From contig OZ038462.1 in assembly GCA_964036295.1 (NCBI GenBank), positions 37,423,680 to 37,487,679 on the forward strand: a stretch of 64,000 nt of DNA, written 5' to 3'. The notes below the pieces were generated by a model, which saw nothing but the letters and a program-made list of their open reading frames with translations, was not told where the DNA came from and did no database searches. Position numbers and translations under genes: made by a program. Below, in pieces: positions 30,615 to 42,400 of this stretch (position 1 is the stretch's first letter; the number at the start of each line of letters is the position of its first letter). The DNA comes from Plumapathes pennacea (Eukaryota; Cnidaria; Anthozoa; Antipatharia; Myriopathidae).

Positions 30615-32050
30615 TTGAAGCCAACCTCGTTCCCAGGCTCTTTCATCTTCCGGCCCCCGCCCCCGAAAAGACCCTGGTTCAGGCTGGTCACGTGCCTTGC
30701 TCACAAAGATAATCCGTTGGGAGGGGTCCCCCTGTCAAAGAAATTTGTCGTGGTGTGCGTTTGTCAAATCAAAACGAGGCTGGCACAAACGACACAAATC
30801 AGCCACGCTTTTTGGCAAGCTTCCTATAAAAGGGCGCTTCCCAGGGAAGCGCAGAGCCGCTTGCCAATCAGCAGCGACCGAGACAACAGCTCCTATTAGT
30901 AAAAAGCCAAAAATGTCCAAATTTTGTTTTTCCTTGTACTTGAATACCACGCAAAACAAGATAATGTTGCCTCACCAATTTTGCCATCACATAAACATTC
31001 ATTTTGAGTGCAATTTGAGTAAAATCCAAGAATAATCTTCAAAGTAAAAAATTAAATATGCTTGGTGGGCAGCCATGTGTCGCATTGCACCGCGAAATTC
31101 AAAATGTATTTTGGCAGCCAAGAGAAAAATTTCGTTTCAAACCCTTCCGTCCAGGGCCCGGTTTTTCGAAAGCCGATTAAGCTAATCCAGGATCAACGAA
31201 ATTCTTTCTCTCGACCCCTCTGCCAATAAACTGCGGAGTTTTGTTCGAAGATGGATTAAAAAGCTTGTTCCAGCTTAAAAACGCATAAAGGAAGTTGTTG
31301 TGGACGAAACCTTCACATTTTCAGGCATATAAATGACATGAAAGTTAAGACCTAATCCAGGATTAGCCTAATCGTGCTTTGAAAAACCGGGCCCCGGACT
31401 CCACATTAAAGTTGCCCGTATGTGTTTAATTTTAGGTATACTTTTAGTTGCTGCAGAGAAATTTCATGGACAGAGGGACTTCTGAACGCTGTGGACGCAC
31501 GTGCGATTCAATAAACATTATGCAAATTTGATGTCGAAAGAGGCGGCCAACGGCCTTTTATAGCGCACCTTCGTGTTTAAATGCATCTTTTCACCCTTCC
31601 GAAGGAGCCTTGACTCTCGAAACTACCTTTTTGAAAGCTCTGAAGTTGTCGAGGCGTCTTTCACATGGTCTGCAGATTAAATGCGGCAAACCTTCGCTCT
31701 GTGGAAACGAGCTGCTGTAAAACTCTTTCGCTGTTTCGAGAAGTGCCTTATTAGCTCCGTTTTCCGCATACGTTTTTGCAGTGGTCTCCCACAGAACTAC
31801 AAGGCCTGCAACAACTTGACTTGTTGTTCAGACGCAGCGTAAACTACATGGGAGGTGTTAAATTTTTATATCCAAATTTTTCTTTCCCCAGTAGAAAAAG
31901 TAAAGTAAATTTCCGACTTAACGGCCCCTTCTCTTGGTTTCCTTTTTTGCAACCGGCCAGATTCTGGCCGACACGTGACCAGCCTGAACCAGGGTCTTTC
32001 TTCGGGGGCGGGGGCGGGAGATGAAAGAGCCTGGGAACGAGGTTGCCTTG
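30615..32050. repeat. Inverted pair of an 83 bp repeat, 1.35 kb apart
   Basis: 30615-30697 (from aaccaaccttgaagccaacctcgttcc to ctggtcacgtgcc) is the near-exact complement of about 31966-32050 (cacgtgaccagcctgaacca ... gaacgaggttgc). The arms could be terminal repeats of one element or two copies of a dispersed repeat in opposite orientation. The space between holds the MITE at 31154 and a segment shared with the LINE at 25.3 kb. Confidence 0.65.
31154..31394. mobile_element. MITE with GGGCCCGGTTTTTC ends
   Basis: Terminal inverted repeats gggcccggtttttcgaaag (left) and ctttgaaaaaccgggccc (right) enclose 241 bp. Subterminal words also mirror each other (ttaagctaatccaggat and taatccaggattagcctaat). 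Non-coding. Confidence 0.7.
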
Positions 32051-34075
32051 AAGCAGCGGTAATTTTCGCGCTGTTATGGTTCCTTTCTATTTGCCGTTTT
32101 CTGTGTTCGTGTTAGGTAGCATCGCTCCAAAATGTAAATAAAAAAGGATGATCTGTGGATGACTCGTTACCAGCGAAACCCCTTGACAGAGACTTTGGCA
32201 AAGCACTAAACATTCAAATGAACTATCCCGGCGATTGTTCAGTTGTCTTGCGACTACCGAGCCTTGTAAAAAATGAAATCAAATTTCTACAGCAAACCCG
32301 CGCGATGTCCGCATCGAAAGAGATTTACGGCTACTGCTTCTTAGATGGGACCACGTTAAATTGTTCATATGACTTGGACGGTTGTATTAGCTACGTGCCA
32401 GAGGCTCTGCCCCCAAAAACCTCTTCTCGGGGGGAGGGGGTGAAAACCTTCATAGTTTTTGAGTCGGAGTGTTGTCAAAACCCTTGCCCTACTTCAAACT
32501 AAAACTGTACGATTTGAACCTATTTAAAATATATATATGAGATTTTTTGACCCTTTTTCAGACTCTGTATGAAAAATGAATTTGAGCAAAACTGTAAGTA
32601 CATGTCAACAAATGTATCAGATTTTACTCAGCAAAAAGAAGAAAGCGTAAATTTCTTTACGCACGTATTTACTTTGGATGCAGCTCAGGCTGGAGTATCA
32701 TGGCCTCTGATGATATGTATGTCAAAGATAAGCTGTGCATGACATGAGCATTGAAGCCACGGATAGACTTTTTTCTTTGCGACTTGGACAGTCTCGTTCC
32801 GGTTCAAAGATTCGGCAGTGAAGAATTTTAGATTTCCTGTTGTAATTCTTCAGCGTAGGTCATGGCTTCTTCCTCATATGTCACTTCGTTGGTATCAGCC
32901 ATGGTGAAGTTTGTGAAAACAGAACTTTTAAGTTTTTAAAAAAACTAAAGAGGGCGCGAAATGATGAAAGTGATGGCGTTTGGCGCTGTCACTGCTTATA
33001 CAGGGAAAAACCCGTTCAAGCTAGTTAAACAGGTTTAAACGGGTTTAAACGGGTTCAAACCAGTTTGGAAACCAGCTTGGAAACCAGCTTGAAACTAGTT
33101 TGGAAGCCAGCGGTTGCGCCAATTCTATGACGCGGATTGACTGCGCCAACTGCGCGTGATGGTGATTGGTGGAATCGTGATTGACAGGTGGCGCGTACTG
33201 CTGACGTGTGCGGGGCTTCGTCAGTGGGGCTCGCAAAAATACGCGGAAAATGTACGTTTTTGATGGCGACAGCACTGCGCCGATGACGTGGCCACTGCGG
33301 CACTTTTTGCAGTATAAAATCGGCGTAAAGTTTTGCATATTTCACACATTTCCACAGTTCACAAGATGAAAATTGCAATCTTTATTAGTGTCATCCTCGA
33401 GGATTTAACACCGTGACTTGCCTTTTCTTTTCACGGGAAGTTGTGTTAAAAGGCTAATTTTTAAGGTCGCCCACTCCACTTTGTGGAGAGGCGACCTTTA
33501 TGGGATTGAGTTGTCCCCCATTCAGTCTGCGTCCACAATGGAAATCCATATAAAGATGTGTTCTTTTGTGTTCTATCCAAATTTGGGTATTCCAAATTGG
33601 GCGTGACGAACGGGTGAAGTCATCGAAGGTAGTTTCTTCTGATTTATCATGGTTGTTAAGCATCTGAAGCTGTTGTTTGGCCATTGAGCCTGAGTGTTCC
33701 TACAATTGTAGGGCACTCACTGTACTGTAATTACGAAAGCATACCGCAATTGAGAGAGAATGTTCGGACGAACGAAGATTATGAAACTACATGGCTATTA
33801 TGCCGTGATCATGGAATGCAGCCATTGTGCTCTTTTGTAAACGAAAACCAGTCGGTTAACGAGGGCTTCTACAGCTGCAACGCATTTCGAGGTTGACACA
33901 GCGAGGCAATTGTATGCTCAAAACTCAACACCGTTTGGTTCTGTGGAACATGCACGGATAAACTGGATACTAGGGAATGATTTTGGCTTGCGTTCATCGC
34001 GGAAATTTGGTGGATTCGATATTTGATGGATACCACTACGGGATTGCAAATAACTCTGTCGCCGCTAATTATTTA
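32051..34075. other. No supported gene; degenerate short repeats at 33.0-33.1 kb
   Basis: 33008-33109 is a run of degenerate 10-12 bp units of the forms ggtttaaac and gaaaccagctt that together form a loose palindrome. The open frame at 32155-32502 has no ATG in good context and no recognised domain. Nothing else is evident. Confidence 0.4.
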
Positions 34076-34083
34076 GTCCCGAC

Positions 34084-34527
34084 GCCCGGGGGGGGGGGGG
34101 GGGGGGGGGGTGGGGGGGTACTCAAAGGACTTTTGTACGGGGAGGCTCCGCCCGGACTGTCAATCCCTTACCCTTTAAAATACCATCCTGGGGGCAAAAT
34201 AGGGACCCTTTTATATACCTCCAGTACAAATGCACCCCTTTTTATACCTTTGATGCGTCCGGCAGACGATTCCACGGCGGGGTGCTTCCCTCTTTTAACA
34301 AGGCGGTCCGGTCTTCCGCCGTTTTTTTTCCCCGGTTTTTCCTGGCGTTTTTCGTACCCCTTTAAAATACCAAAATCATTTACTCACTCCACCCTTTTTA
34401 TTGACCCTTTAAAATACCTAAAAAACGTCATTTTCCTATACCCTTTTTAATACCTCGAGTAAAAATTCGGGCGGAGCCTCCCCGTATAGCCAATCATAGG
34501 GAGTACCCCCCCCCCCCCCCCCCCCGG
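34084..34527. mobile_element. hAT-like MITE with poly-G/poly-C ends and 8 bp target duplication
   Basis: GTCCCGAC occurs on both sides (34076-34083 and 34528-34535). The ends are a long G-run followed by tgggggggtactc on the left and gggagtaccccc plus a C-run on the right. Further inside, ggggaggctccgcccg and cgggcggagcctcccc mirror each other. The interior repeats variants of ccctttaaaatacc six or so times. An 8 bp duplication is the hAT hallmark. The homopolymers blur the exact end positions. Confidence 0.65.
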
Positions 34528-34535
34528 GTCCCGAC

Positions 34536-36182
34536 CCGTGATGTGCCCGAGGAGTTTGCAGAAGATAAATAAGCCTGCGGCCGCGAAACCATGCCGTACC
34601 TAGAAACGAACTTTGGATGCATATATCTCCAAGATTAATTTAATCCAAGAGGTCACGTTAGCCTTCAGGAATACGGCTTTTACTTCTTCTTTTCCAAATA
34701 ACTTGTGACTTTTTGATGTCATGTTGAAGTGTTTTCTTCCTCTTCCCATCGCATACAGGTTCTGGTTAGATTATTCACTGTTCAACGACTGAAAAACGGA
34801 GGAATAACTCAAAGCCGCTAAAGCGGCTACGACAAATTCATGAATGAAACTGGCGGCTTTGTACAAACTCGCGCCTTGATTGCTGACAGCTTCTTGGCTT
34901 CCGTTTCCGCATTAGTATACAGACTGTAGTTTTCCGAAGCGTTTAGCTAAGCAAAACTAGCAACGTAAACAAAGCCTCAGACTGAATCAGCCGCGTTTTT
35001 GGCATAAGATACAGACACCGAAAAAAATATATTGCCCGCTCAGGAGGAAAATACTGCCCGCGTATTTTTGTGGATAAACCCGCTCCGTGTTGGTGAATTG
35101 CCTCTTTTTTTCTCATTCGTTTAATTGAACCCGAAAAATGCCGACGTCTTTCTTAAAAACATTCTGTCACCAAAAAGCCAAATGAGAGGAAAATGGATTT
35201 ACTACAAAACGTGTTGACAGAATTTTACCAAACATATCTTTCTTGTCGCTTTTCCGTATACAAGATAACAATTATTGTACAAAATTTCAAAAACATTTAC
35301 AGAAGGAATATGTTCCAGGCGTAAAGAATTCTAATCAAATCAGACGTTCTTAACTGAAAATTCATTACCTAAGGCTTTTTGAGAGCCAGAAATGGACATA
35401 GCGTGGAAAAATAGGTAGGTATACAACCTTTCATGCTCATAGAATTTATAGATCGAATTTGGCAGAATTTTTTGAAGTTCAGAAATATTAAGAAGATTTG
35501 CATGGTAGAGAAAAACGTGTTGGTAGAGATACACAAAAACAAGGCTGCCAGGGTCATATGGAATCACACTTTTCCAGTCAGCAACTCATGCCACTAAAGG
35601 CTCCACAAGACATGTTGGGAGCATTTCACTGAGCATACTGTACATGTACGTACATTACATATAATGCATCATAATTTACATATCTGTAGTTTTATTGGGT
35701 GGTCTTACACAAATATGAAGTGTACACAACTTTCAGATTGTACAATGGACAAAATTAAGTACCTAGCAAAGTCCAGGCCAATATACTTTTGGCCAACAGT
35801 AAGTGATTGCTGCTGATCAGGATAGATGCTGAAGAGGGTTCCAAAGATTGTAGTGACATCTTGGAGGGAAAGACATGGCCAGACAGTATCATAAGGAGAG
35901 GACAGCATCATGATGTAATGGCTTTGTAGACATACGGTGCTGGGAAACAAATGTTAAAGGAATAAAAATATCAAGTGTGTTCATGATTTCTGGCTAATCT
36001 TAGAAGTGATGCTAAAGTTATTCATTTATTTGAACTGTTTGCTTGTTGGAGACTATGGGTGGACTCATGAGAAAATCTGACTGGTTTCCAAAAATGCACA
36101 AGTGCTAAAGGCACAAGCTTCTAGGGTTCAGGGGCATGCTCACATGCTCTGATTTTAAAGTTCAACTGTAAGCGACACTCAC
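34536..36182. other. No supported coding exon; 3' flank or intron of the TOMM5-like gene
   Basis: The second exon of the minus-strand TOMM5-like gene should lie here but I could not identify it. The frames on the minus strand at 35340-35567 and 35705-35950 do not continue the protein convincingly. Confidence 0.35.
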
Positions 36183-36312
36183 CCAGACGAAGAGCAGTGA
36201 CGTACACCGTGAACATCTTGAGAGTAAACCAAACATTCTGTCGCGCTTTCTTTCTCTCCTCTTCAACTGCACCTTTGTCCGGCGCTCTATCAGGTCCACC
36301 AATGCGAAACAT
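36183..36312 (-). CDS. TOMM5: TOMM5-like small subunit of the mitochondrial import complex, first exon
   Basis: Read from 36312 downwards, the exon encodes MFRIGGPDRAPDKGAV, then a basic EEERKKARQNVW stretch and a hydrophobic segment FTLKMFTVYVTALRL. It then meets a GTGAGT donor at 36182-36177. The order (MFRI start, charged linker, single membrane helix, Leu-Arg near the end) is that of TOM5, a protein of about 50 residues in the outer-membrane TOM complex, where it helps pass precursors to the TOM40 channel. 43 of the expected residues are here, so only a short last exon is missing. Read-through past the donor gives unrelated text. It is head to head with coronin-7, 147 bp between ATGs. Confidence 0.7.
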
Positions 36313-36459
36313 CTTGAGAACTTCAAAAAACGTGGGTGAACAGTTGGTGAAAGTGTTCCAAGTTACTCCATGTAAGATTACACCTAAGGGTACCCAGAGG
36401 TCTGTGCGGTTGAAGTGTCAGTGCACACCTCCAGCTGTACTCTTCGATCGAGCAGAAAG
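36313..36459. promoter_or_regulatory. Putative bidirectional promoter between TOMM5-like and coronin-7
   Basis: The two start codons, at 36312 (minus) and 36460 (plus), are only 147 bp apart, so this interval must hold both 5' UTRs and probably a shared core promoter. I see no TATA box. An ACTTCAAAAAACGTGG stretch and CCAAGTTACTCC are present, but no motif that I would name with confidence. Confidence 0.5.
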
Positions 36460-39400
36460 ATGCATCGATTTCGTGCATCCAAGTACCGAAATGCTGCGGC
36501 AAAACCTGCCAAACGAGAGGTTGGTCCACTTCCTTTTTGCTTACAGAAGCGTGCTACAAATGCTTCATGGCCAGAAAGTACATTTTAAAATACGTTTCAT
36601 GGCTTGTCGATCTTTCGATGAGCGTTCCTTTATCTTTTTACACTCTACGAAGTATTTTACGATTCAGAGAGATTCACGTTGAACTATACAGTTGTAAAGC
36701 CAAGATGTTGCGAACTACTGAGGCTTGTCAATTGAGTTGTAGCCAAGTAGCTGTTTGCTTTTCGTTGGAGATGTCTTACTCACTTGGGCCGGGTGGTGCC
36801 AGCAAACACTTAATTTGGACTATGCTCCACTTATTTCTGTAAGGAGGGTTGCATACTTGCCAACATTTTCGTAATGGAAAAGCGGTGAGATGGGTAAATA
36901 AGAAGCGAAGGCGCGAGAGAGTGTTGTGGGGGGAGGAACCGTGGAAATACGTTCAGGCCTGAGCTGACGTTACTTCCGTTGCATGGTCAGCGTTCGTCGC
37001 CAACTAAATTTGTTTAAATAATCAGAATACTGCACAATGTGCTGGTAAGTTGAAGCCACAGAATAGGGCACAAAGGCCACGGTGGTAGTGGGCATTACCC
37101 CTTGATCTACCAAAAAAAAAAAAAAATTGTGAGCCCAAGTAATAGCAGCCATGGACAGCTGTTTTGGCCTTATTAGGCCTCGTCAGCACGGCATAGCCAT
37201 ACTTGGGCTCAGGTTCCGAAACAGCTGTCCATGGCTGCTATTACTTGGGCTCACAATTTTCTTTTTTTTTTTTTTGGTAGATCAAGGGGTAATGCCCGCT
37301 ACCACCGTGGCCTTTGTGCCCTATTCTGTAGCTTCAGCTTACCAGCACATTGTGCAGTATTCTGATTATGTAAATTAAGCCACATTCCACAAGCCTTACG
37401 ATTTTAAATTTGTTTAAAGTCTGGGTAAAGTTCCGTTTCTTGTGCACATTTTATGCTGTTTAAAATGTATGGAACTAACTTATATTTGAGTAATGAGTCT
37501 TGTTGGAGTTCCTTGGCTACTAGTACCTTGAGGTGGTGTAATTTACAAATGTGGCTAAACATAAGAAAATAATTGCTGCTCAGCAGTCGCCCCCCACAGC
37601 TGGGGGAGCCTCCTGGGTTCTGGGGCATAAATAAACACGTGCGTGCAGTTGCTTCTTGCAAGCAGGATTGTCCCGTTTAGTGTTTCTAGCTTGATCGTAG
37701 CAGGATCGATTTTTGCCCCTCTGCCTCCCCCACGGTAAGTTAGGTATAGATCTCCACTAATTATTAGTGTGATGGGTGCCTGGTGGTGGGCTGTAGTAGG
37801 GTTGCCATGGATACCTCCTTAGGCTCTCAGATACTGCACTTGGCAACCTGCTCACTTGCCTACCACCAACCCCATCTTGCACTTTCATTTGCTGTAGCTT
37901 CCACAGTTTTGTGCAATGACCGCTGACTTAAAATTATGGGATTGTATGGTCAAAAAAACAATTTTCTGTACAAAAATGTTAATTAATATGTTATAACACC
38001 TATGTTTTTGTTTATGTTTTTGTTACTGCAGGATTGTATCACTGATATTAATGTCAGGAGTCTCAAAAGTTCCTGTGGTAATCATATCAAAGCAGGCACT
38101 TCCCTTATGGCCTTCAATGTGGATGCTGGAGGTTAGTGCAGAAGAAGCAACATTATAGTGTAGTAAATATTTTGATTGAAAAATACCTGTCATCCATCAG
38201 GCCCTTCCCCTTTCCCACAGAAAAAGTGGAGTAAGGGTAAATTTATTTAGGAGCCTTCTGGATCAGTTTTACATGTGTTCACAGTTAGTTATAAACAAAG
38301 AGGGACCTCATATTTATGTTGTCTTCATTTATGGCATTGTTATACACTCTGGTAATAAAAATTATATTTTATCTGTTCCCAGGTGGTGGCTCTGTAGCAG
38401 TGCTTCCTGTGCATGATAAAGGGCGGAAAGACAGCTCTCTACCTTTATTACATGCTCACTCAGGTACACATAAGCTGGAAAATGTTTTACAAAGTTGTAA
38501 AATGGATTTAACTTATGGTACCTGGCATGCATCATGGGCTTGCCTGCATAGGGATGGTCCATATCACTTACAACTAGATTAGCCTGTTTCGTACAGCAAA
38601 TGACTAGTCCAGCATATGGCGTTCCACCGACTTCATAACCAATTGGACACTGACAGATTGGCAAAGTTTTTGCTACACATCGAGAATCTTCATCTTCATT
38701 TTTTGCAATTCCAATTCCATCATAAAATGTAGTTATGATAACATCTTTTTTAACCGAGCTGAGTTGGTCTGTATGGAGGAACGTTTTTCCCCCTATCTTT
38801 GTACAAACCACATTAGTTTGTACAAAGATTGTTGGTAGCATTGTTGCTCAAATGGAACACAAAGGGCCTGAAAGTGTAGATACTGATGGTAGCTACAGTT
38901 TGGTACATGTAGTTATGAGTCAGTATAAAGCTCGTCAAAATGAGAAAATAAACTTTCTATATTAATTATGGCTTTCTTGTGATTTTCTAGATTTTGTGGC
39001 AGACATGGACTTTTCTCTATTTGATGATAACATCTTGTGTACATGTTCTTATGACAGAACGGTATGTCTGCATTGTAAAGTTAGGGTGCATTCTTTTGAG
39101 TCTATTCCTATTCCGGAATAAGAATAACAGAATACACAGAATACAAGTTCCCAAAAGAATAGGCTTTGCGCTATTCCGAAAACAGAATTGCTGACGTGAC
39201 AGAATACAGCCGAAAATACCAAAAGAACGCGATTACCGGCTATTCTGTCTATTCTGAACAAACTTCTATTCCGTCTATTCTGCTATCGGGAGCAGAATTG
39301 ACAGAATAGTATTCCGTTCATTCTGGATTCAGAATAGGTCCCAAAAGAACACAATTACCGTCAATTCCGGAATAGGGATAGACGGAATAGTCCCACAGGA

Positions 39401-42400
39401 ATGCACCCTAAATGTACATCTTCATGGATACCCTAGAATAAATTTGTTCTTTTTCTTAATTCCCCAGTTTGAAAAAAATTAAACTGGATTAATTTTTCTT
39501 GACCAGAATCAAAATTTTGAACCAGGAGAAATTTCAAACTTGTAGTATTTTTAGTATGACTCACTTTTGCCTTTGGGTTTGCACTGTGGCAGTCTGCATT
39601 TCAAGCTTTCCTTGCTATAACAGTTCTCTTATTAACTTTTTATGATTTCCTAATCAACCACTGAGGTAAAAAGTTATTTGTAGAAATTGATTAGGACATT
39701 ATTTTTTAGTCTGCTAACTCTATAATTTCTATAACTTCCAGATTAAACTGTGGCAGATTCCTGAGAATGGACTATCCACTTGTGCACCACTCACAACAAT
39801 GGCTCTTCAGGAGGTATAGACCCAAGTGTTGTGTTTGAGGTTTCAGCAAATCAAATTGAATTTACTGATCAATGATACTGAAAACAAGGTGTGGGAACAT
39901 TAAGTACTGCGCAGTAACAGAATACATAAAAGTGAGGTCTGAGAACATTATTAAGTACTGTACAGTAACAGAATACATAAAAGTGAGGTCTGAGAACATT
40001 ATTAAGTACTGTACAGTAACAGAATACATAAAAGTGAGGTCTGAGAACATTATTAAGTACTGTACAGTAACAGAATACATAAAAGTGAGGTCTGAGAACA
40101 TTATTAAGTACTGTACAGTAACAGAATACATAAAAGCTGCACATAAGTACAAATGTGTAGGTAATAATTTTTGCATTCAATATAATAATATTATTTTATG
40201 AATGTTTCTAATATTTGTTTGGCAGAACCGTGTGGAAAATGTTCTCTTTCATCCAAGTGCAAGGGATGTAAGTCTTTATCTTCCATTAATTTGAGTGTGG
40301 TGGGAATGAAATGTCAGATTGGTTTTGAGGAAATGAATTAACTAACTAGGAAATTAGTGTAGGTGTATTTAATAATATTATATGTAGTGAAACATGTAAA
40401 ACTAAAATAGTAACTATTACTGTGCCCATGTCTGTAGGTGTTGGCCAGCTCATGTTCAAAGATGGTTACTGTGTGGGATTTGTGTCATAGCCAAGAAAAG
40501 TACAGTAAGTACAATAAGGTGGTCATATAAGAAGAAAATCACTGGTATTGTGCAAGAATAGGAGAGTTTTAGCACTCTGTCAAACTTGTTTTGTTCTGTT
40601 GTGAACTGTAAAGCATAGCAACCTTGTCATTACCTAAACTCTAATGAGGGTCATAGAAATGTCATATCATAGTGATGTCATACTGACTTGATTCCCATGT
40701 GCCAAGAGACAGTTTACAATATTTTAGTATGTAAGGCTCATTCCCAGGCAGGCCCTCCCAGGAACATGCAAAAATGGCCTTGGAATGAGTCATTTCACAT
40801 TTCGGTAGCCAAGTTTCTTCAATCTTTAAAACAATCTCAAGCAATTTAGCTGGCCATCAAGCTTGCAACACTTGTATCATTTTGTCTACCTGCCTGTTTC
40901 CAGCATGAATACTAAAATCTGCCTGTATTTATCTGTTGTGTCTGTGTGTTGTTGTCAGCTCTGGAAGGTCATGGTGATTTAGTTCAAAGTTTGTCGTGGA
41001 AGGGGGATGGCTCTCTGTTGGCAACATCAAGTAAAGTAAGACAAGTGTAAAATGTTTCTTCTAAAATTGAACTCTAACAGTTTACACCCTACACACAGTT
41101 TATGTGCAACAGTTTCCAAGTGGGTTTGTCAGCTCATGAACATTTATGTTACATGTGTGTGTGAAAGTTTTATATATACATACAAAAGACTCGCCTACCA
41201 GTAGTCAACAATTTGTTCTTTTTGAGGACCATCTTTAGATCACCTCCCCCTTGTCCAAACTTAGAGTTAGAAGTTTCATTTCATCCTTCCTGTCTAGTGA
41301 CGTGAGTATGGCCTTTTCCTTTTAGGATAAAATGTTCCGTATATTTGATCCTCGCAGTTCTTCTGTTGTCATGGTAAGATTTCTGTCTGAACTAGTTAGC
41401 ATTAGATAGTGTACGATGTAGCTAGCTTATTGTTCAAGTTGATCTTTCATGTGTTTGCTTCTTCTTTGCATGGTTTGTAAGTACTCACTTGATTATGGTG
41501 GTTTGACAAGATTTTTTTGTGCATTATCTTTAGGAAGGTAAAGGATTTGGGGGAATCAAGGATTCTCGTGTGCTTTGGCTGGGTGATAAAGACAAAATTC
41601 TTTGCACTGGATTTGATTCAGTAAGTTTGCTCTTGTGATTCAGAAGGCATGGTATATCAGGGCAGGTCTTAGAGAAAAATGTATTCAGATTTTGACTTTT
41701 TTTTTTGGCTATGCTGGTAATAAATCCAAAAGAGAAACTGGTAAATGTTTCTAGGCCAAGAGGACTTGGTTGCTTTAGTAACAGTAAAAGTGTTTACTTC
41801 TCCAAAGATGCGGAATCGACAAGTAGCCATCTGGGACACCCACAATTTGAGCTCACCTCTGGCAAAGGAGAGCCTTGATTCATCTACAGGGTATGCACAT
41901 CTTTCTCATAAAATTATAACCCCACCAGGCTCAAGTGTGATAACCTCAAAGATGATTTCTAGAATATAGTAACTGTAATCCAAACAGGGTTAATATTGTG
42001 TAGATATTTTTTTATATACATTTTAATGGTTTGTGCAGTATTGAATTCGACTAGCTGTTTACAATTTGTCCATCAAAAATAAGAATAACCCTTTGCAACT
42101 CAAGGTTAGAATACAATATTTATTATGATCCGATCCTTGTTCTCTGTAATAAAATTTTGTTTGCTGTTTCAGTACTTTGATGCCATTCTTTGATCCTGAT
42201 ACAAACATGCTGTTTCTGGCTGGCAAGGTACAATTTTATCATGAACTCTCTGGGATATTCACTCGTCACACTTTTTTTTAGTGCCTTTTTTTGTTACACC
42301 ATTCTCTGTAGGGTGATCCAAGCATTTTGTTCTTTGAAGTTCTTGAAAAAGAGCCTATCCTGAGTCAAGGTATATGTGGGTTGGTTTATATTCTTTAGTT

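Noticed and set aside
32155-32502. 115-residue protein
   Set aside because: No ATG in context at the start, no recognised domain and no splice partner.
35340-35567. Second exon of the TOMM5-like gene on the minus strand
   Set aside because: The nearby acceptor joins in a phase that meets a stop at once, and the alternative frame gives a long tail unlike TOM5.
39862-40201. Three overlapping 100-residue open frames on both strands
   Set aside because: All come from a 51 bp tandem repeat without stops; 51 is a multiple of three.
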